Position numbers and translations under genes: made by a program. The notes under the pieces are model-generated. The model did no database searches and was not told where the DNA came from. It worked only from the letters and a program-made list of their open reading frames with translations. A stretch of DNA of 64,000 bases from contig NZ_ABOX02000001.1 in NCBI RefSeq assembly GCF_000172555.1, forward strand, positions 252,164 through 316,163, in the 5' to 3' direction. Of this stretch, positions 27,267 to 36,794 are shown piece by piece. The stretch comes from Pedosphaera parvula Ellin514. Lineage in GTDB: Bacteria > Verrucomicrobiota > Verrucomicrobiia > Limisphaerales > Pedosphaeraceae. Position 1 is the first letter of the stretch; the number at the start of each line of letters is the position of its first letter.

Positions 27267-28994
27267 ATGAATGACAACACTTCAGCCAACGACTGGTCGA
27301 AAAGAGTGCATGAAAAATGGCAATCACTCCAAGCCTCTGCCGACGGCCGTGTCTGGATCTGCATGACTTCAGCCGCTCAACTCGAAAACCAATTGACGGC
27401 GCTGGAAAAGCGGCGGCTGGTCGGTGAAAAGCTCCCATTACTGGGCCTGACGTTTGCGGCAAAAGACAATATTGATGCGCTTGGCTTTCCCACCACGGCA
27501 GGATGTCCGGCCTACAGTTATCAACCTGCCGAAAACGCCAGTGTTGTTCAAAATTTGGAAGCAGCAGGCGCCGTAATTCTCGGGAAGACCGCAATGGACC
27601 AATTCGCCACCGGGTTGGTTGGGGTTCGTTCCCCTCAAGGACCTTGTCCCAATGCATTCAACCCGGAATACATTTCGGGCGGTTCGAGCTCGGGTTCGGC
27701 AGTGGCCGTGGCGCGTGGTCAGGTTGACTTTTCGCTGGGAACTGATACCGCGGGCTCAGGTCGCGTGCCGGCTGCATTTAATGGTTTGATTGGATACAAG
27801 CCGACGCTCGGAATCATCAGCGGCTATGGTGTTGTTCCCGCCTGCCGTTCGCTTGATACCGTTTCGATCTTCTCGAAATCCGTTTCCATGGCGGCGTTGG
27901 TTGCTGCTGTGGCCCGCAGGTTTGACCCCCGAGATGCCTATTCGCGGCATTGTTCGGGCAAACCGATCGGTTCCGCATCCGGCGGCTTCAAGTTTGGCGT
28001 TCCATCCGAAAAACAGCTCGAGTTTTTTGGCGATGCTGAGGCACCCAAATTGTTTGCTGCGGCGGTGCAACATTTGGAATCCATCGGCGGTGAAAAGGTT
28101 TCGATTGATTATGGGCCACTCGCGGAAGCTGCGTCGCTCCTTTATCAGGGGCCCTGGGTTGCTGAACGTTTCGCGGCCGTTGGTGAATGGATTGAGGCCA
28201 ATTCTGATGCCTGTGATCCAACCGTCGCGAAGATAATACTTGGTGCAAAGAACAAATCCGCATTGGAAACTTTCCGTGCCATGTATCGGCTGAAGGATTT
28301 GCAGCAAGTCGCCGCGAAACTCTGGAGTCAATGCGATTTTCTCATGGTGCCAACAGCGCCTGCGTCGTATCGCATCGCGGAGGTTCTCGCCAGCCCGATC
28401 GAACTGAACACCCGTCTCGGCTATTACAACAACTTTGTCAACCTGCTTGATCTCGCTGCGGTGGCCGTGCCAACCGGTTTTTGGTCCAGCGGAGTATCTT
28501 TTGGAGTGAACTTGATTGGACCGGCATTCACTGATGACGCGCTGCTCCATTTTGCATCGAGATACATGAATGAGCAGCCACCCGTTGCCACTAATGATGA
28601 AAGAATCTCCCTGGCAGTGGTCGGAGCGCATCTTCGCGGACAGCCACTCCACCATCAACTGACCACGTTGAATGCCGAGTTTGTGAAGCAAACTACCACC
28701 GCGCCCAGCTATCGGCTTCATGCTCTGCCGGGAACGGTTCCACCCAAGCCGGGCCTGGAGCGGGTGAGCGACGGCGGTTCAGCCATCGAGTTGGAAGTCT
28801 ATCGCCTGAACCCGGATGCCTTTGGAAATTTTGTTGGTAATGTCCCCCCGCCACTTTGCATTGGTTCGGTGGAACTCGCGGACAAAACCTGGGTCAAGGG
28901 TTTCTTATGCGAATCCGTGGCGTTGCAAGGCGCACTTGATATCAGCCGGTTTGGAGGGTGGCGTGCCTATCGGCAATGTAGCACGACACAGTAG
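27267..28994 (+). CDS. atzF: Allophanate hydrolase
   Basis: A 575-residue amidase-signature enzyme that hydrolyses allophanate to ammonia and CO2. The Lys-cisSer-Ser triad is visible as K66 (TFAAKDN), S141 (GGSSSGSAV) and S164 (GTDTAGSGRVPA). Residues past about 430 form the C-terminal domain typical of allophanate hydrolases (VVGAHLRGQPLHHQL, then YRLHALPG, PLCIGSVELADKTWVKGF), which removes the carboxylate. It is 51 bp after the carboxylase and closes the cluster. Full length for the family. Confidence 0.95.
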   Translation: MNDNTSANDWSKRVHEKWQSLQASADGRVWICMTSAAQLENQLTALEKRRLVGEKLPLLGLTFAAKDNIDALGFPTTAGCPAYSYQPAENASVVQNLEAAGAVILGKTAMDQFATGLVGVRSPQGPCPNAFNPEYISGGSSSGSAVAVARGQVDFSLGTDTAGSGRVPAAFNGLIGYKPTLGIISGYGVVPACRSLDTVSIFSKSVSMAALVAAVARRFDPRDAYSRHCSGKPIGSASGGFKFGVPSEKQLEFFGDAEAPKLFAAAVQHLESIGGEKVSIDYGPLAEAASLLYQGPWVAERFAAVGEWIEANSDACDPTVAKIILGAKNKSALETFRAMYRLKDLQQVAAKLWSQCDFLMVPTAPASYRIAEVLASPIELNTRLGYYNNFVNLLDLAAVAVPTGFWSSGVSFGVNLIGPAFTDDALLHFASRYMNEQPPVATNDERISLAVVGAHLRGQPLHHQLTTLNAEFVKQTTTAPSYRLHALPGTVPPKPGLERVSDGGSAIELEVYRLNPDAFGNFVGNVPPPLCIGSVELADKTWVKGFLCESVALQGALDISRFGGWRAYRQCSTTQ

Positions 28995-29735
28995 ACATTT
29001 GGCACTCTTGAGTTTTAGGCGGAGATGAACAGATGATTGCGAGCCGCCTTGGAGATATTTTGAGCCGTTTGCAAAATGCGGTGGTAAAACGTTAACTTGA
29101 GTTGAAGCCGTTTTCCAATGCACTTTGGTATTAAGCGGGTTTTTGTCTTCATGCAGTTGCTTGTAGCGACCAACCCTGGCGGAACAAGCAACCTTTTAAA
29201 GCTCAACATTCTATCAACAAGGCTCTCCGCGCTCTCCTGCGTCGGCTCATCATAAAGCCCGGAGCGGTGCAGCACTTGGATTTGGCATCGGATACCCACA
29301 CACGGCACAGAACCCGTCGAGGATTTTGGTCTTATGTTCGCGGCCACTCCGTTGATGACGTCCGTGAATGTTGGCTAAATACTCCCGCCTGGCAGCTAAA
29401 CTTATATTCTCTGGCTCGGTAACCATGATTATGTGTCAACGAATGGTTCAGCCTTCTGGCAAAACTCCTTCCCGGTATCCTTTTTCTTGAGGCAACTCGG
29501 TCCTCCTGAACACCTGAATCGTCTCCGGATTATGAACTGAGGATGGTCTAGGATCCTTGCCGATGGCAAAAATGGCGTTCAAAGAATTTGAGTTTATTTC
29601 CGCACAATTCCGCACACGGAGCGTTCGTTTTTCTTCGTTTGTTTTCGGGATGAGAATAAAGCGGAACATCAAATATAACCAACAATAGCAAGCAAATGGT
29701 AACGATTCGGCCAGAAGTGAAAAAATTCAAAAACA

Positions 29736-29761
29736 GGGTTCGATTCCCGTTAGGGTCGCCA
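29736..29761 (+). other. tRNA 3'-end-like fragment (possible attachment-site scar)
   Basis: GGGTTCGATTCCCG followed by TTAGGGTCGCCA looks like the T-arm plus 3' acceptor strand and CCA of a tRNA, and is followed directly by T6. No matching 5' acceptor, D-arm or anticodon arm lies upstream, and the T-stem pairing fails outside the three central G-C pairs. This is what an att site left by an integrated element at a tRNA 3' end would look like. No integrase gene is recognisable nearby. Confidence 0.45.
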
Positions 29762-30204
29762 TTTTTTCTTGGGCGGTTCTTCACTTGCTCGACATTTCCG
29801 ACATCGATTACGACGACGACGACTGGCTTTCCTGATAAGATTCCAAAAACTTTTCCGTTTAAGGCCGGACATGGAATGCTGTTGTGATCAAGCACCCGTT
29901 TTTGAGACAATTGTTCGAGGTTAAAATGAAGCCTTCGGTCGTGCATCATATCTGGGGGATGCTTTTAAACTGGCCCGGAGCAAATCAAATGTTAGGCTGG
30001 AAACGTGACAGGTCTTGTAATTACACGGATTGCCAGTCGGCACAGCTGTCCTGGCCTGTTATACCGAATGCCAAAATTAATTTCCGAAATGGGGAAAAGA
30101 AACAGAATGAATGAAGGAAATAAATTTGAGGAAAATGGAGACTGAAAAGTCATGGCTTTGGGGACAAGAAAATTCATTAGTCGTTGGCTGCAGGGTGCTT
30201 TTGA

Positions 30205-30272
30205 TTTGAGGCGGCGTTGTCGCCCTGGTCGCTATCTACTGATAGCGCCTGCGGGCTCCGCCTTGCCTCAAA
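30205..30272. repeat. Cloverleaf-forming palindromic element
   Basis: A 68-bp sequence closed by an 8-bp outer stem (TTTGAGGC 30205-30212 / GCCTCAAA 30265-30272). It encloses three consecutive hairpins: GGCG-TTGT-CGCC (30213-30224), CGCTATC-TACT-GATAGCG (30230-30247) and GCGG-GCT-CCGC (30251-30261). It could be a REP-like dispersed repeat or a structured RNA, and it lies 51 bp upstream of the gene at 30324. It is not a tRNA because it lacks the T-loop and CCA. Confidence 0.55.
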
Positions 30273-30323
30273 CCAAAATCCCTCCTGCCATTCGGAAATT
30301 TCTTTCGGCATTCGGTATAGAAT

Positions 30324-30698
30324 ATGCAGCTTAAAAATCTTTCTTCTGCGATTGGGAAATCCTTTTCCGACGAAGAATTACTGTCTGAATTGAAGCGAGT
30401 CCTTTCAGAATATCCTGACGCCTTTCCCGTTCCCGGACTTTGTTCGCCCGGTTGGTCATTGAAATTCAGCATGGCACCCGGGATTTTATCCCTTCAGTGT
30501 CACCGCATCGGTAACAATATTTTGAAAGGTTATATTCAGGTCCGATTCACGGAATTCTTACAAAGGGATTGCCAGGACGTAATGATTGAAGACGAGCGTT
30601 CCGGCACGCTTAAATTTGTGTTAAACTGCACAAATGGGGAAATAGAATTCAGTGCAGAACCATATTCGGTTCGCGAGTATGATCCGGAAGAGTTTTGA
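30324..30698 (+). CDS. Conserved-looking hypothetical protein
   Basis: A 124-residue acidic, soluble protein with no signal peptide or membrane helix. It starts MQLKNLSSAIGKSFSDEELL and ends in EYDPEEF. I do not recognise the family. Support comes from an ATG-led frame of good composition with a hairpin just after its stop. The cloverleaf element lies just upstream and may sit in its leader. Confidence 0.6.
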   Translation: MQLKNLSSAIGKSFSDEELLSELKRVLSEYPDAFPVPGLCSPGWSLKFSMAPGILSLQCHRIGNNILKGYIQVRFTEFLQRDCQDVMIEDERSGTLKFVLNCTNGEIEFSAEPYSVREYDPEEF

Positions 30699-30700
30699 GT

Positions 30701-30723
30701 GAACCCCGCGTAATGTGCGGTTC
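30701..30723. terminator. Hairpin between convergent genes
   Basis: GAACCCCGC and GTGCGGTTC pair with one mismatch across a 5-nt loop, immediately after the stop of the plus-strand gene and 23 bp from the stop of the minus-strand gene at 30746. There is no strong T-run, so the terminator role is tentative. Confidence 0.4.
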
Positions 30724-30745
30724 CGAGTCGATTATTCTCCCCAAT

Positions 30746-31219
30746 TTATTTGATCACAGACGGAGTTCCATAAAAATTGGTTGTCCCGGTCTCGTTGAAA
30801 TTTTGGAATTGGCGGTCTTTACCTCCGATCCAGGCCTCTCTTAAAACCATTCCGTACGGGGTAAACTTTTCACCGGTGTCGCGAGTAAACTCATTCAATG
30901 TAATGGAAACCGTGTCACCAGGGGTGACCATGCCAATATGGTGGCTATAACCAGCCGGGGGCGCATCGCCAACATAAACAACCATGTCGTTGTCCCAGGA
31001 ATAACTGTTCTCGTTTCTTAGAGCAACGATGGGCCCTTCAAAGTGCACTTCCGCACGAATAGGTTCTAAAGGCTTCGAGGAACTCATCACCTGAGACTTA
31101 CCCTCTCGGGCGTAGAAAAAAGCTCCCATCATAATGCCACCGCAGAGTACGACTAAGAAAATCAGGGCAAGATAGAAATTGCCTTTGTGATCCGTTTCTA
31201 AAGGAGGAGGTGGTGGCAT
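30746..31219 (-). CDS. Membrane-anchored hypothetical protein
   Basis: A 157-residue protein with a proline-rich N-terminus (MPPPPPLETDHKGN), one membrane helix (about residues 15-35, FYLALIFLVVLCGGIMMGAFF) and a soluble domain of about 120 residues that should face the periplasm (EVHFEGPIVALRNEN, DMVVYVGDAPPAGYSH). Family not recognised. The soluble part has the alternating pattern of a small beta-sandwich. It is transcribed alone. Confidence 0.65.
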   Translation of the reverse strand: MPPPPPLETDHKGNFYLALIFLVVLCGGIMMGAFFYAREGKSQVMSSSKPLEPIRAEVHFEGPIVALRNENSYSWDNDMVVYVGDAPPAGYSHHIGMVTPGDTVSITLNEFTRDTGEKFTPYGMVLREAWIGGKDRQFQNFNETGTTNFYGTPSVIK

Positions 31220-31423
31220 GTGAACTTATTCAACCGGGTCAATTTTTTTCGAGATTAGACAGGCTTTTTGGAAGCAAGTAAAGCCGCCATTTACATTGGA
31301 GACCAATGACGGAACAGCCATTTCGTAGAACGGGTGAATGGTGGAGAAAACAGTCTGGATTTCAATCCAACCGCATCTCTTGCACTTGCACCTCGCTCGT
31401 TTATCGAGTAACCATGGTTTCAC

Positions 31424-32242
31424 ATGAACTACCCCAGTCAAAGAAGCGGCAATACCCGGGGATGGTGTTTTTCGATTCCTTCACGGGCATTCACTTTGAT
31501 TGAACTCCTGGTGGTTATTGCCATCATTGCCATTTTAGCGGCCATGCTCCTGCCAAGTTTGGCGAAGTCGAAGGGCAAGGCTGAATCAATAGCGTGTAAC
31601 AGCAACATCAAGCAACTCTCACTTGCCTGGTTTCTTTACGCTGATGATAACTATGATTTGCTGGTGAATAACCACGGCAAGCCGGAAACCACTGCCCGCC
31701 GCGATACCTGGGCCAATAATGTGGAGGATTGGGATAATAGTGATGATAACACCAATACGATCTATCTGACTGAGACCAAATTCGGGCCATACGACAATCG
31801 TTCCCCAAAGATTTACAAATGCCCATCAGATCGCGAACCGGCCGCAAATGGTCAGCGCATACGTAGTATGTCAATGAACGCGATGGTGGGTGATCCCGGA
31901 GAGTTGACCAATAGATTCAACTCCTTGTATCAGCAGTTCTTCAAAATGCCCGAGATTCAGAGCCCGTCCGGCGTTTTCGTGTTTCTGGATGAACATCCCG
32001 ATACGATCAACGATGGTTTCTTCGTCAACGGCCTTGATGATTATCAGTGGGGCAACCTGCCGGCCTCCTATCACAATGGTGGCGCAAACTTCTCCTTCGC
32101 TGACGGACATACCGAGCAGCATCACTGGTTGGTGGCGGATACCATGCGTCCACCCACAAAAGGAGCAGTTGGTGGAATTATTCCAGCTTCTCCCGTTACG
32201 GATTTTGAGTGGTTAAAGCAGAGAACGACCTATAAGCGATAG
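31424..32242 (+). CDS. Type II secretion-like pseudopilin with H-x-DG tail
   Basis: A 272-residue prepilin-like protein. After a 22-residue leader comes [20 protein letters not shown], the type IV prepilin N-terminus with the conserved Glu5. The residue before the cleavage point is Ala (PSRA-FTLIE) instead of the usual Gly. The rest follows the large Verrucomicrobia/Planctomycetes pseudopilin group: [20 protein letters not shown], and near the end [19 protein letters not shown]. No secretion-system genes are adjacent, so it is a stand-alone member. A strong terminator follows. Confidence 0.85.
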   Translation: MNYPSQRSGNTRGWCFSIPSRAFTLIELLVVIAIIAILAAMLLPSLAKSKGKAESIACNSNIKQLSLAWFLYADDNYDLLVNNHGKPETTARRDTWANNVEDWDNSDDNTNTIYLTETKFGPYDNRSPKIYKCPSDREPAANGQRIRSMSMNAMVGDPGELTNRFNSLYQQFFKMPEIQSPSGVFVFLDEHPDTINDGFFVNGLDDYQWGNLPASYHNGGANFSFADGHTEQHHWLVADTMRPPTKGAVGGIIPASPVTDFEWLKQRTTYKR

Positions 32243-32329
32243 GGACTGCAAGTATAAATTTTGAAAGCTCGTACTTCCCATTTGCATTCCGATTATGCTA
32301 CTCTCGCGCCGAACAAAGTTTTCCGTGTG

Positions 32330-32363
32330 GGCCGACGCCCTGTTTGGCGTCGGCCATTTTTTT
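32330..32363 (+). terminator. Strong intrinsic terminator
   Basis: Perfect 10-bp GC-rich stem GGCCGACGCC / GGCGTCGGCC, 6-nt loop, then A and T7. It lies 88 bp after the pseudopilin stop. The remaining 32243-32648 holds no gene that I can support. Confidence 0.85.
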
Positions 32364-32648
32364 GGACTCACAATCTATAGATGGCAAGGGAGGAATGATT
32401 GGTCAAATCAGTCCTTGAGCATTTTGAAGCTTTCCTTCACAGCGCTGGCGGCAAATAAGTTTTCACCCGTGAAATCTCCGCTAAGATCGTTGGCGGTCTG
32501 GAGCTTTTCCAGGAGAAGTTACAAATTTCGTCGGTTTAGCAAGAGTTGGGTAAGAGAATGATACCAGACTTGAAATTTGTTCGGGAGTCTGATTAGCTTG
32601 GGTCGATCAAGATTCCAAATCGACGCATTACCAATCGATATTTTTACC

Positions 32649-33626
32649 ATGAATAGACGTGAAATGATTTTTCGTACTGGAGCTGCTGCCCTGGGGCTCG
32701 GTTTGGCGGGTTGGACTACATCCGCTGGCGCAAAGCCCAAGGTAAAGAAGGTCCTCTTCTTCACAAAATCCTCAGGCTATGAGCACTCAGTCATCAAACG
32801 CGTCGATGGCAAGCCCAGTTTTGCTGAGAATATTCTCTCCGAGCTTGGTCCAAAGCACGGCATCGAATTCACCTTTTCCAAGGATGGCAGTCTTTTCAAT
32901 CCGGAATACCTTGCTCAATTTGACGCTTATTTCTTCTATACCACTGGCGACCTCACGAGTGCGGGAACCGATGGCAATCCACCGATGACTCCGGAAGGCA
33001 AAGCCGCCTTCCTGAACGCCATTAAGAATGGCAAAGGATTCATCGGCACTCACGCTGCCTCCGACACCTTTCACACGGATGAATCCGGCCCTACAAATGT
33101 CCAGGATAGGTCACCGAGATACCACAACTACGGAGAGAATGCCGATCCTTATGTGCGCATGCTGGGGGCTGAGTTTATTATTCACGGTAAACAGCAAAGT
33201 TCCAAAATGCATATCGTAGATTCGAAATTCCCGGGTTTAAAAAAGCGTTCTGAGGATTTTGAGTTAACAGAGGAGTGGTATTCGCTGAAAGATTTTGCTG
33301 ATAACCTCCACGTTCTGCTGGTGCAGGAGACTGGAGGGATGACTGGCGAACCTTACGAACGCGCTCCTTATCCAGCAACCTGGGCACGCATGCACGGCAA
33401 GGGGCGTGTTTTTTATACTTCAATGGGACATCGTGAGGATGTGTGGACAAACCCTATTTTTCAGGAAATCCTGTTTGGCGGGATTGATTGGAGTGTTCGG
33501 AATTTAGACGCCAACGTAAAACCCAATATCCACAAAGTCACGCCCCAAGCCATGGAACTGCCACCGCAATCGAAACCTGTTTCCGGAGAACCAAAGAAAT
33601 CCAAGGCCGATAAGAAGAAAGCTTAA
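32649..33626 (+). CDS. ThuA-domain protein with Tat-like signal
   Basis: A 325-residue exported protein. The ATG at 32649 gives MNRREMIFRTGAAALGLGLA, a Tat-like signal, so I prefer it to the upstream alternative start at 32577. The mature part is a ThuA/trehalose-utilisation fold, a class I glutamine-amidotransferase-like domain: KVLFFTKSSGYEHSVI, FDAYFFYTTGDL, GKGFIGTHAASDTFH, RAPYPATWARMHGKGRVFYTSMGHREDVW. Such proteins are abundant in Verrucomicrobia, often with sugar-oxidation genes. Exact function unknown. The C-terminus is Lys/Pro-rich. Confidence 0.9.
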   Translation: MNRREMIFRTGAAALGLGLAGWTTSAGAKPKVKKVLFFTKSSGYEHSVIKRVDGKPSFAENILSELGPKHGIEFTFSKDGSLFNPEYLAQFDAYFFYTTGDLTSAGTDGNPPMTPEGKAAFLNAIKNGKGFIGTHAASDTFHTDESGPTNVQDRSPRYHNYGENADPYVRMLGAEFIIHGKQQSSKMHIVDSKFPGLKKRSEDFELTEEWYSLKDFADNLHVLLVQETGGMTGEPYERAPYPATWARMHGKGRVFYTSMGHREDVWTNPIFQEILFGGIDWSVRNLDANVKPNIHKVTPQAMELPPQSKPVSGEPKKSKADKKKA

Positions 33627-33744
33627 ATGGAAATCAGATTTGGAGAGCCTTTGGAAGTTCCATACCGATTCTACTTATAGCGGTAGGGCCGGATTTTACC
33701 TATTGGGACTCGAGGCTTGTGGGATAAAGAGGAGACGGGTTGGT

Positions 33745-34017
33745 TCAATGACGTCTGTCGCGCATTCGAGCCTTATGCCGTGACCGGTTTTGAAGTTCTT
33801 CCTTCAACCCTTCGATATTGTGTCGTATCCGCTTGATCATTCTCGAAACAGGATTGCCATCGCGGTTACCGCGTGAAGACCTTCCTCGCCCATGGCTCTT
33901 TCCCCGCCGGAACGCATCAAAAATTAGGATACAAATGAAGGCAAGTGCGATGGCGCCAGCAATAAATAATACCAGCTGGGTATCTTGGCTGCTTAATGAA
34001 TAGCCTGAATTTTCCAT
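33745..34017 (-). CDS. Small single-pass membrane protein with basic tail
   Basis: A 90-residue protein: short polar N-terminus, one membrane helix (about residues 16-36, VLFIAGAIALAFICILIFDAF), then an Arg/Lys/Gly-rich tail ending NRSRHKARMRDRRH. Family not recognised. The tail could bind nucleic acid or phospholipid. Composition and the single helix favour a real gene, but there is no other support. Confidence 0.45.
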   Translation of the reverse strand: MENSGYSLSSQDTQLVLFIAGAIALAFICILIFDAFRRGKSHGRGRSSRGNRDGNPVSRMIKRIRHNIEGLKEELQNRSRHKARMRDRRH

Positions 34018-34187
34018 TTGGTTGGCTAGTAGTCTAAAAGGCTTAAAACTATCAGGAAACTAATATGAAAAAGACCAGCTTCTGAAAAGACGCCGGCCCC
34101 GTTTCGATCAATTAGTATTCAACCGCAAACCGTTGCTACTGTCAAGAAATAGGCAATTCTTTTGGGAGGTATTCACAGTGGCTCCGC

Positions 34188-36794
34188 TCAGGGGACCAGT
34201 TGGATACGGTAAAATCGTTCGAGTGAAAGTCCGGAATTATCACACTTTTGGGCCATGGGACTGGCTGCTGTTACCAGCCCGGGCAAATCCAGCCAGGCCC
34301 CATAAATCGTATTCTTGGATTGGACGCGGTAGGTCATTCCAGGAATTGCAGTCCAACTGATGCAAAAACCGGCGCCATTGAGGGCGAAGGAATTAATTTG
34401 AGGGCGGGGAGCCACAACCACGGTGAAGGTTCGCGAGGCGGTTAGATTCGGTGATCCATCATCCGTGACGAGGACTGTAATCGAATTTGTCCCTTCATTG
34501 GCTTCACTCGTCAGCCATGAAAAAAATCCATTCGTTGCCCCGATGCCTGCTCCCGATGGTGCCCCAGCACCCAGGCTGAAAATGAGGTGATTGGTCGGAA
34601 TGTCGCCATCCACCGCAGTGGCTGTGAAGCTGACCAGGCTTCCAGCGTGGACGGTTAGATTGGAGATTATTCCGAGACTGGGAGCGCTGTTCACTTCATT
34701 TACAGTAATGGAAAATGTCTTCGCATCACTTCTTGGCGGAGAACTGTTCTCACTTACCCGGACAGTGATGGCATACAACCCGGGGCCTTGGGCTTCGGTG
34801 GGTGTCCAGGTAAAAATGCCAGTTTGAGAATTTATCTGTGCTCCGGCGGGCGCGCCTGCATCCAGTGAGTAGGACAATGGCACGTCAGAAAAACTCGAAC
34901 CAGTGGCTGAATTGGTATATACAAAAGCAGTGAGTTCATTGATTACCGCATTGGGAATTCCCGCCAGGATAGGCTGCTTGAGATCATCATTGAGAATGAT
35001 TCCGGTTGCCTGTGCCCTTGCAAGCACAGCATTGGTGGGATTGGACAGCACGATAAAGAAAGTTTCATCCGGTTCATTGTTGGTATCTCCCTTGACCCGT
35101 ACGGAAAACGTCTTGCTGGTCTCGCCCGGGTTGAATGTAAGCGTGCCATTGGTGGTGGTATAATCGGCAGGCGCATTTGCGGTTCCATCCAGCGTGGAAA
35201 AGCTTACGGAGACAATCTGGCCATTATTTCCAGCCAGAGTAACGGTAAATGTCGCGTTGGTTGTTCCCGAGTTGCCCTCCCTCAAACTCACGTCATTTAT
35301 GAGGAGAGTGGGGAGGCAGCTGAAGCTCCATATCGGCCCGGGTGTCTCAGAAGCTCTTCTGGCCACGATTTGCCAATAATAATTTTGAAAGGCATTTAAA
35401 TTCGAGAGAGTGCAAAAAGTATTGGTAGTGCTCCCGAACAAATCAGGGGCTCCCGGCAGCGAATTTGTACTGAGGTATATATCGTATGTAGTTAGAGGAG
35501 GGTTCGCGGCACGAATACTAATTTCATCCAGATGGAGATCAAAAAAATCCTGGCTGGCATCGACCACAAAGGCCACACGGATGGCCTGGCCTTTATAGGG
35601 TGTGAGATCAGCGCTCCTCTGCGTCCATTCAGCCAATGCGAGGTCACCGGCCTCGGTTTTGAAGGGGACGGCTAGAATCACATTGTTCGTGTTTCGAATC
35701 TCGACGCGGAATTGCTGGTTCGTATCAAAGGAGCCGTTAAAATTTCTAATCATATCAACCCAGCTCAGGGTCACAGACGGAACATTGGTTGGCAACCATA
35801 TGTCCTGGGAAAGCTCTAAAAATCCTGGAACAGTGGACTGTTCTCCCAGCAGGCTGTAGCCCCCTGAAAATGGTGCACTGACAATATCACCACTGGCAGG
35901 AGGGATCGTGCCATCTTCGACCAAAAAGGCTGCGTTGGTGTTACCGGTGGTTGACCAGCCTGTGAGATCGCCCAATTCAAATGTGCCATTAACCAGTTGT
36001 TCAACACCTTCACCCACTCCGGGGCGCCAGCTTAATTGCACGAAGACAGGGTTGTTGGTCGTGAGATTTGGTGGATTTAGATAAATCGGAAGAGGCGGGG
36101 TTTGGCTATCGATGATGGATACTGAAGCACCGACCGTGGCAAAGCCCATGGCGCTGGCGGTAACCTGCACAGATTGGGTCCCGTTGGTCTGAATGTTATT
36201 TGGCAGGATCAGGTTGAAAAATGCCGAGGTTTGGCCACTTGGGATGGTTATCAATGCAGGCACCTGGAGTTTGGTTGTGTCACTCGAAGAAAGTGAGAGA
36301 CTGAGATTTGTCGCGACTATGCCCTGAATCAAGACCCTCCCGCCGTTGGTGATTGTTCCATTGCTTTGCCGTGCTTGAGCGGGGAGTTGGAGAGTTAGAT
36401 TGGTGTTTTCGTCATCATGGATCAGCACAGCGGCAGTTCCATCAATCCAGTTCGCTACATGCGCTGTGAGGAGGATGCTACGGTCCCAGTTTATACGCGT
36501 GTCATTGAGGATCGTGGCGGTGAAAACGCTTGATGTTTGGCCGGCAGAAATGGTGATGGAGGGCGGAATTTGGATTGTGTTCGTATCGCTGGAGGCAAGG
36601 CTGACAGTGATGTCGTTGTCCGGCGCAGCGCTCGCGTTGATTATTCCCTGAATGGTTCCGTCTGCTTCCGAAGCACTGCCAGGCAGGATGATTGACAGCG
36701 TGGCTGATTCATTGTCCAACACGTTCATGGAGTTGGTTCCGCTTAAGTATCCAAAGGCGGATGCTTCGATCGTTACCGTTTTGGTTCCATCCAA
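34188..36794 (-). CDS. C-terminal part of a frameshifted M36 metallopeptidase (Calx-beta / cadherin-like repeats)
   Basis: This frame continues the protein of 36709-40008. It is open upstream to 36862, where it takes over after a one-base slip, and carries no start signal of its own. Contents in order: tandem Big/Calx-like strand repeats (IQIPPSITISAGQTSS, LQVPALITIPSGQTSA), a jelly-roll-like segment, a fibronectin-like stretch, and a Calx-beta domain (DVSLREGNSGTTNATFTVTL). Two cadherin/He_PIG repeats (GIFTWTPTEAQGPG and FFSWLTSEANEGTN) and a short closing domain ending RFYRIQLVP follow. Together they form an adhesive stalk for the secreted peptidase. Confidence 0.8.
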   Translation of the reverse strand: MDGTKTVTIEASAFGYLSGTNSMNVLDNESATLSIILPGSASEADGTIQGIINASAAPDNDITVSLASSDTNTIQIPPSITISAGQTSSVFTATILNDTRINWDRSILLTAHVANWIDGTAAVLIHDDENTNLTLQLPAQARQSNGTITNGGRVLIQGIVATNLSLSLSSSDTTKLQVPALITIPSGQTSAFFNLILPNNIQTNGTQSVQVTASAMGFATVGASVSIIDSQTPPLPIYLNPPNLTTNNPVFVQLSWRPGVGEGVEQLVNGTFELGDLTGWSTTGNTNAAFLVEDGTIPPASGDIVSAPFSGGYSLLGEQSTVPGFLELSQDIWLPTNVPSVTLSWVDMIRNFNGSFDTNQQFRVEIRNTNNVILAVPFKTEAGDLALAEWTQRSADLTPYKGQAIRVAFVVDASQDFFDLHLDEISIRAANPPLTTYDIYLSTNSLPGAPDLFGSTTNTFCTLSNLNAFQNYYWQIVARRASETPGPIWSFSCLPTLLINDVSLREGNSGTTNATFTVTLAGNNGQIVSVSFSTLDGTANAPADYTTTNGTLTFNPGETSKTFSVRVKGDTNNEPDETFFIVLSNPTNAVLARAQATGIILNDDLKQPILAGIPNAVINELTAFVYTNSATGSSFSDVPLSYSLDAGAPAGAQINSQTGIFTWTPTEAQGPGLYAITVRVSENSSPPRSDAKTFSITVNEVNSAPSLGIISNLTVHAGSLVSFTATAVDGDIPTNHLIFSLGAGAPSGAGIGATNGFFSWLTSEANEGTNSITVLVTDDGSPNLTASRTFTVVVAPRPQINSFALNGAGFCISWTAIPGMTYRVQSKNTIYGAWLDLPGLVTAASPMAQKCDNSGLSLERFYRIQLVP

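Larger units (their letters stand above)
28995..30323. other. 1.3-kb region without a supported gene
   Basis: No open frame here shows protein-family features or a plausible start. The sequence holds a tRNA-3'-end-like scar at 29736-29761 and a cloverleaf-forming element at 30205-30272, both listed separately. The AT-rich middle (29560-29720) reads like decayed accessory DNA. Confidence 0.5.

Noticed and set aside
29736-29761. Complete tRNA gene
   Set aside because: Only T-arm- and acceptor-like sequence exists; no 5' acceptor strand, D-arm or anticodon arm lies upstream.
32295-32561. 88-codon frame after the pseudopilin
   Set aside because: It runs through a strong intrinsic terminator and has no family features.
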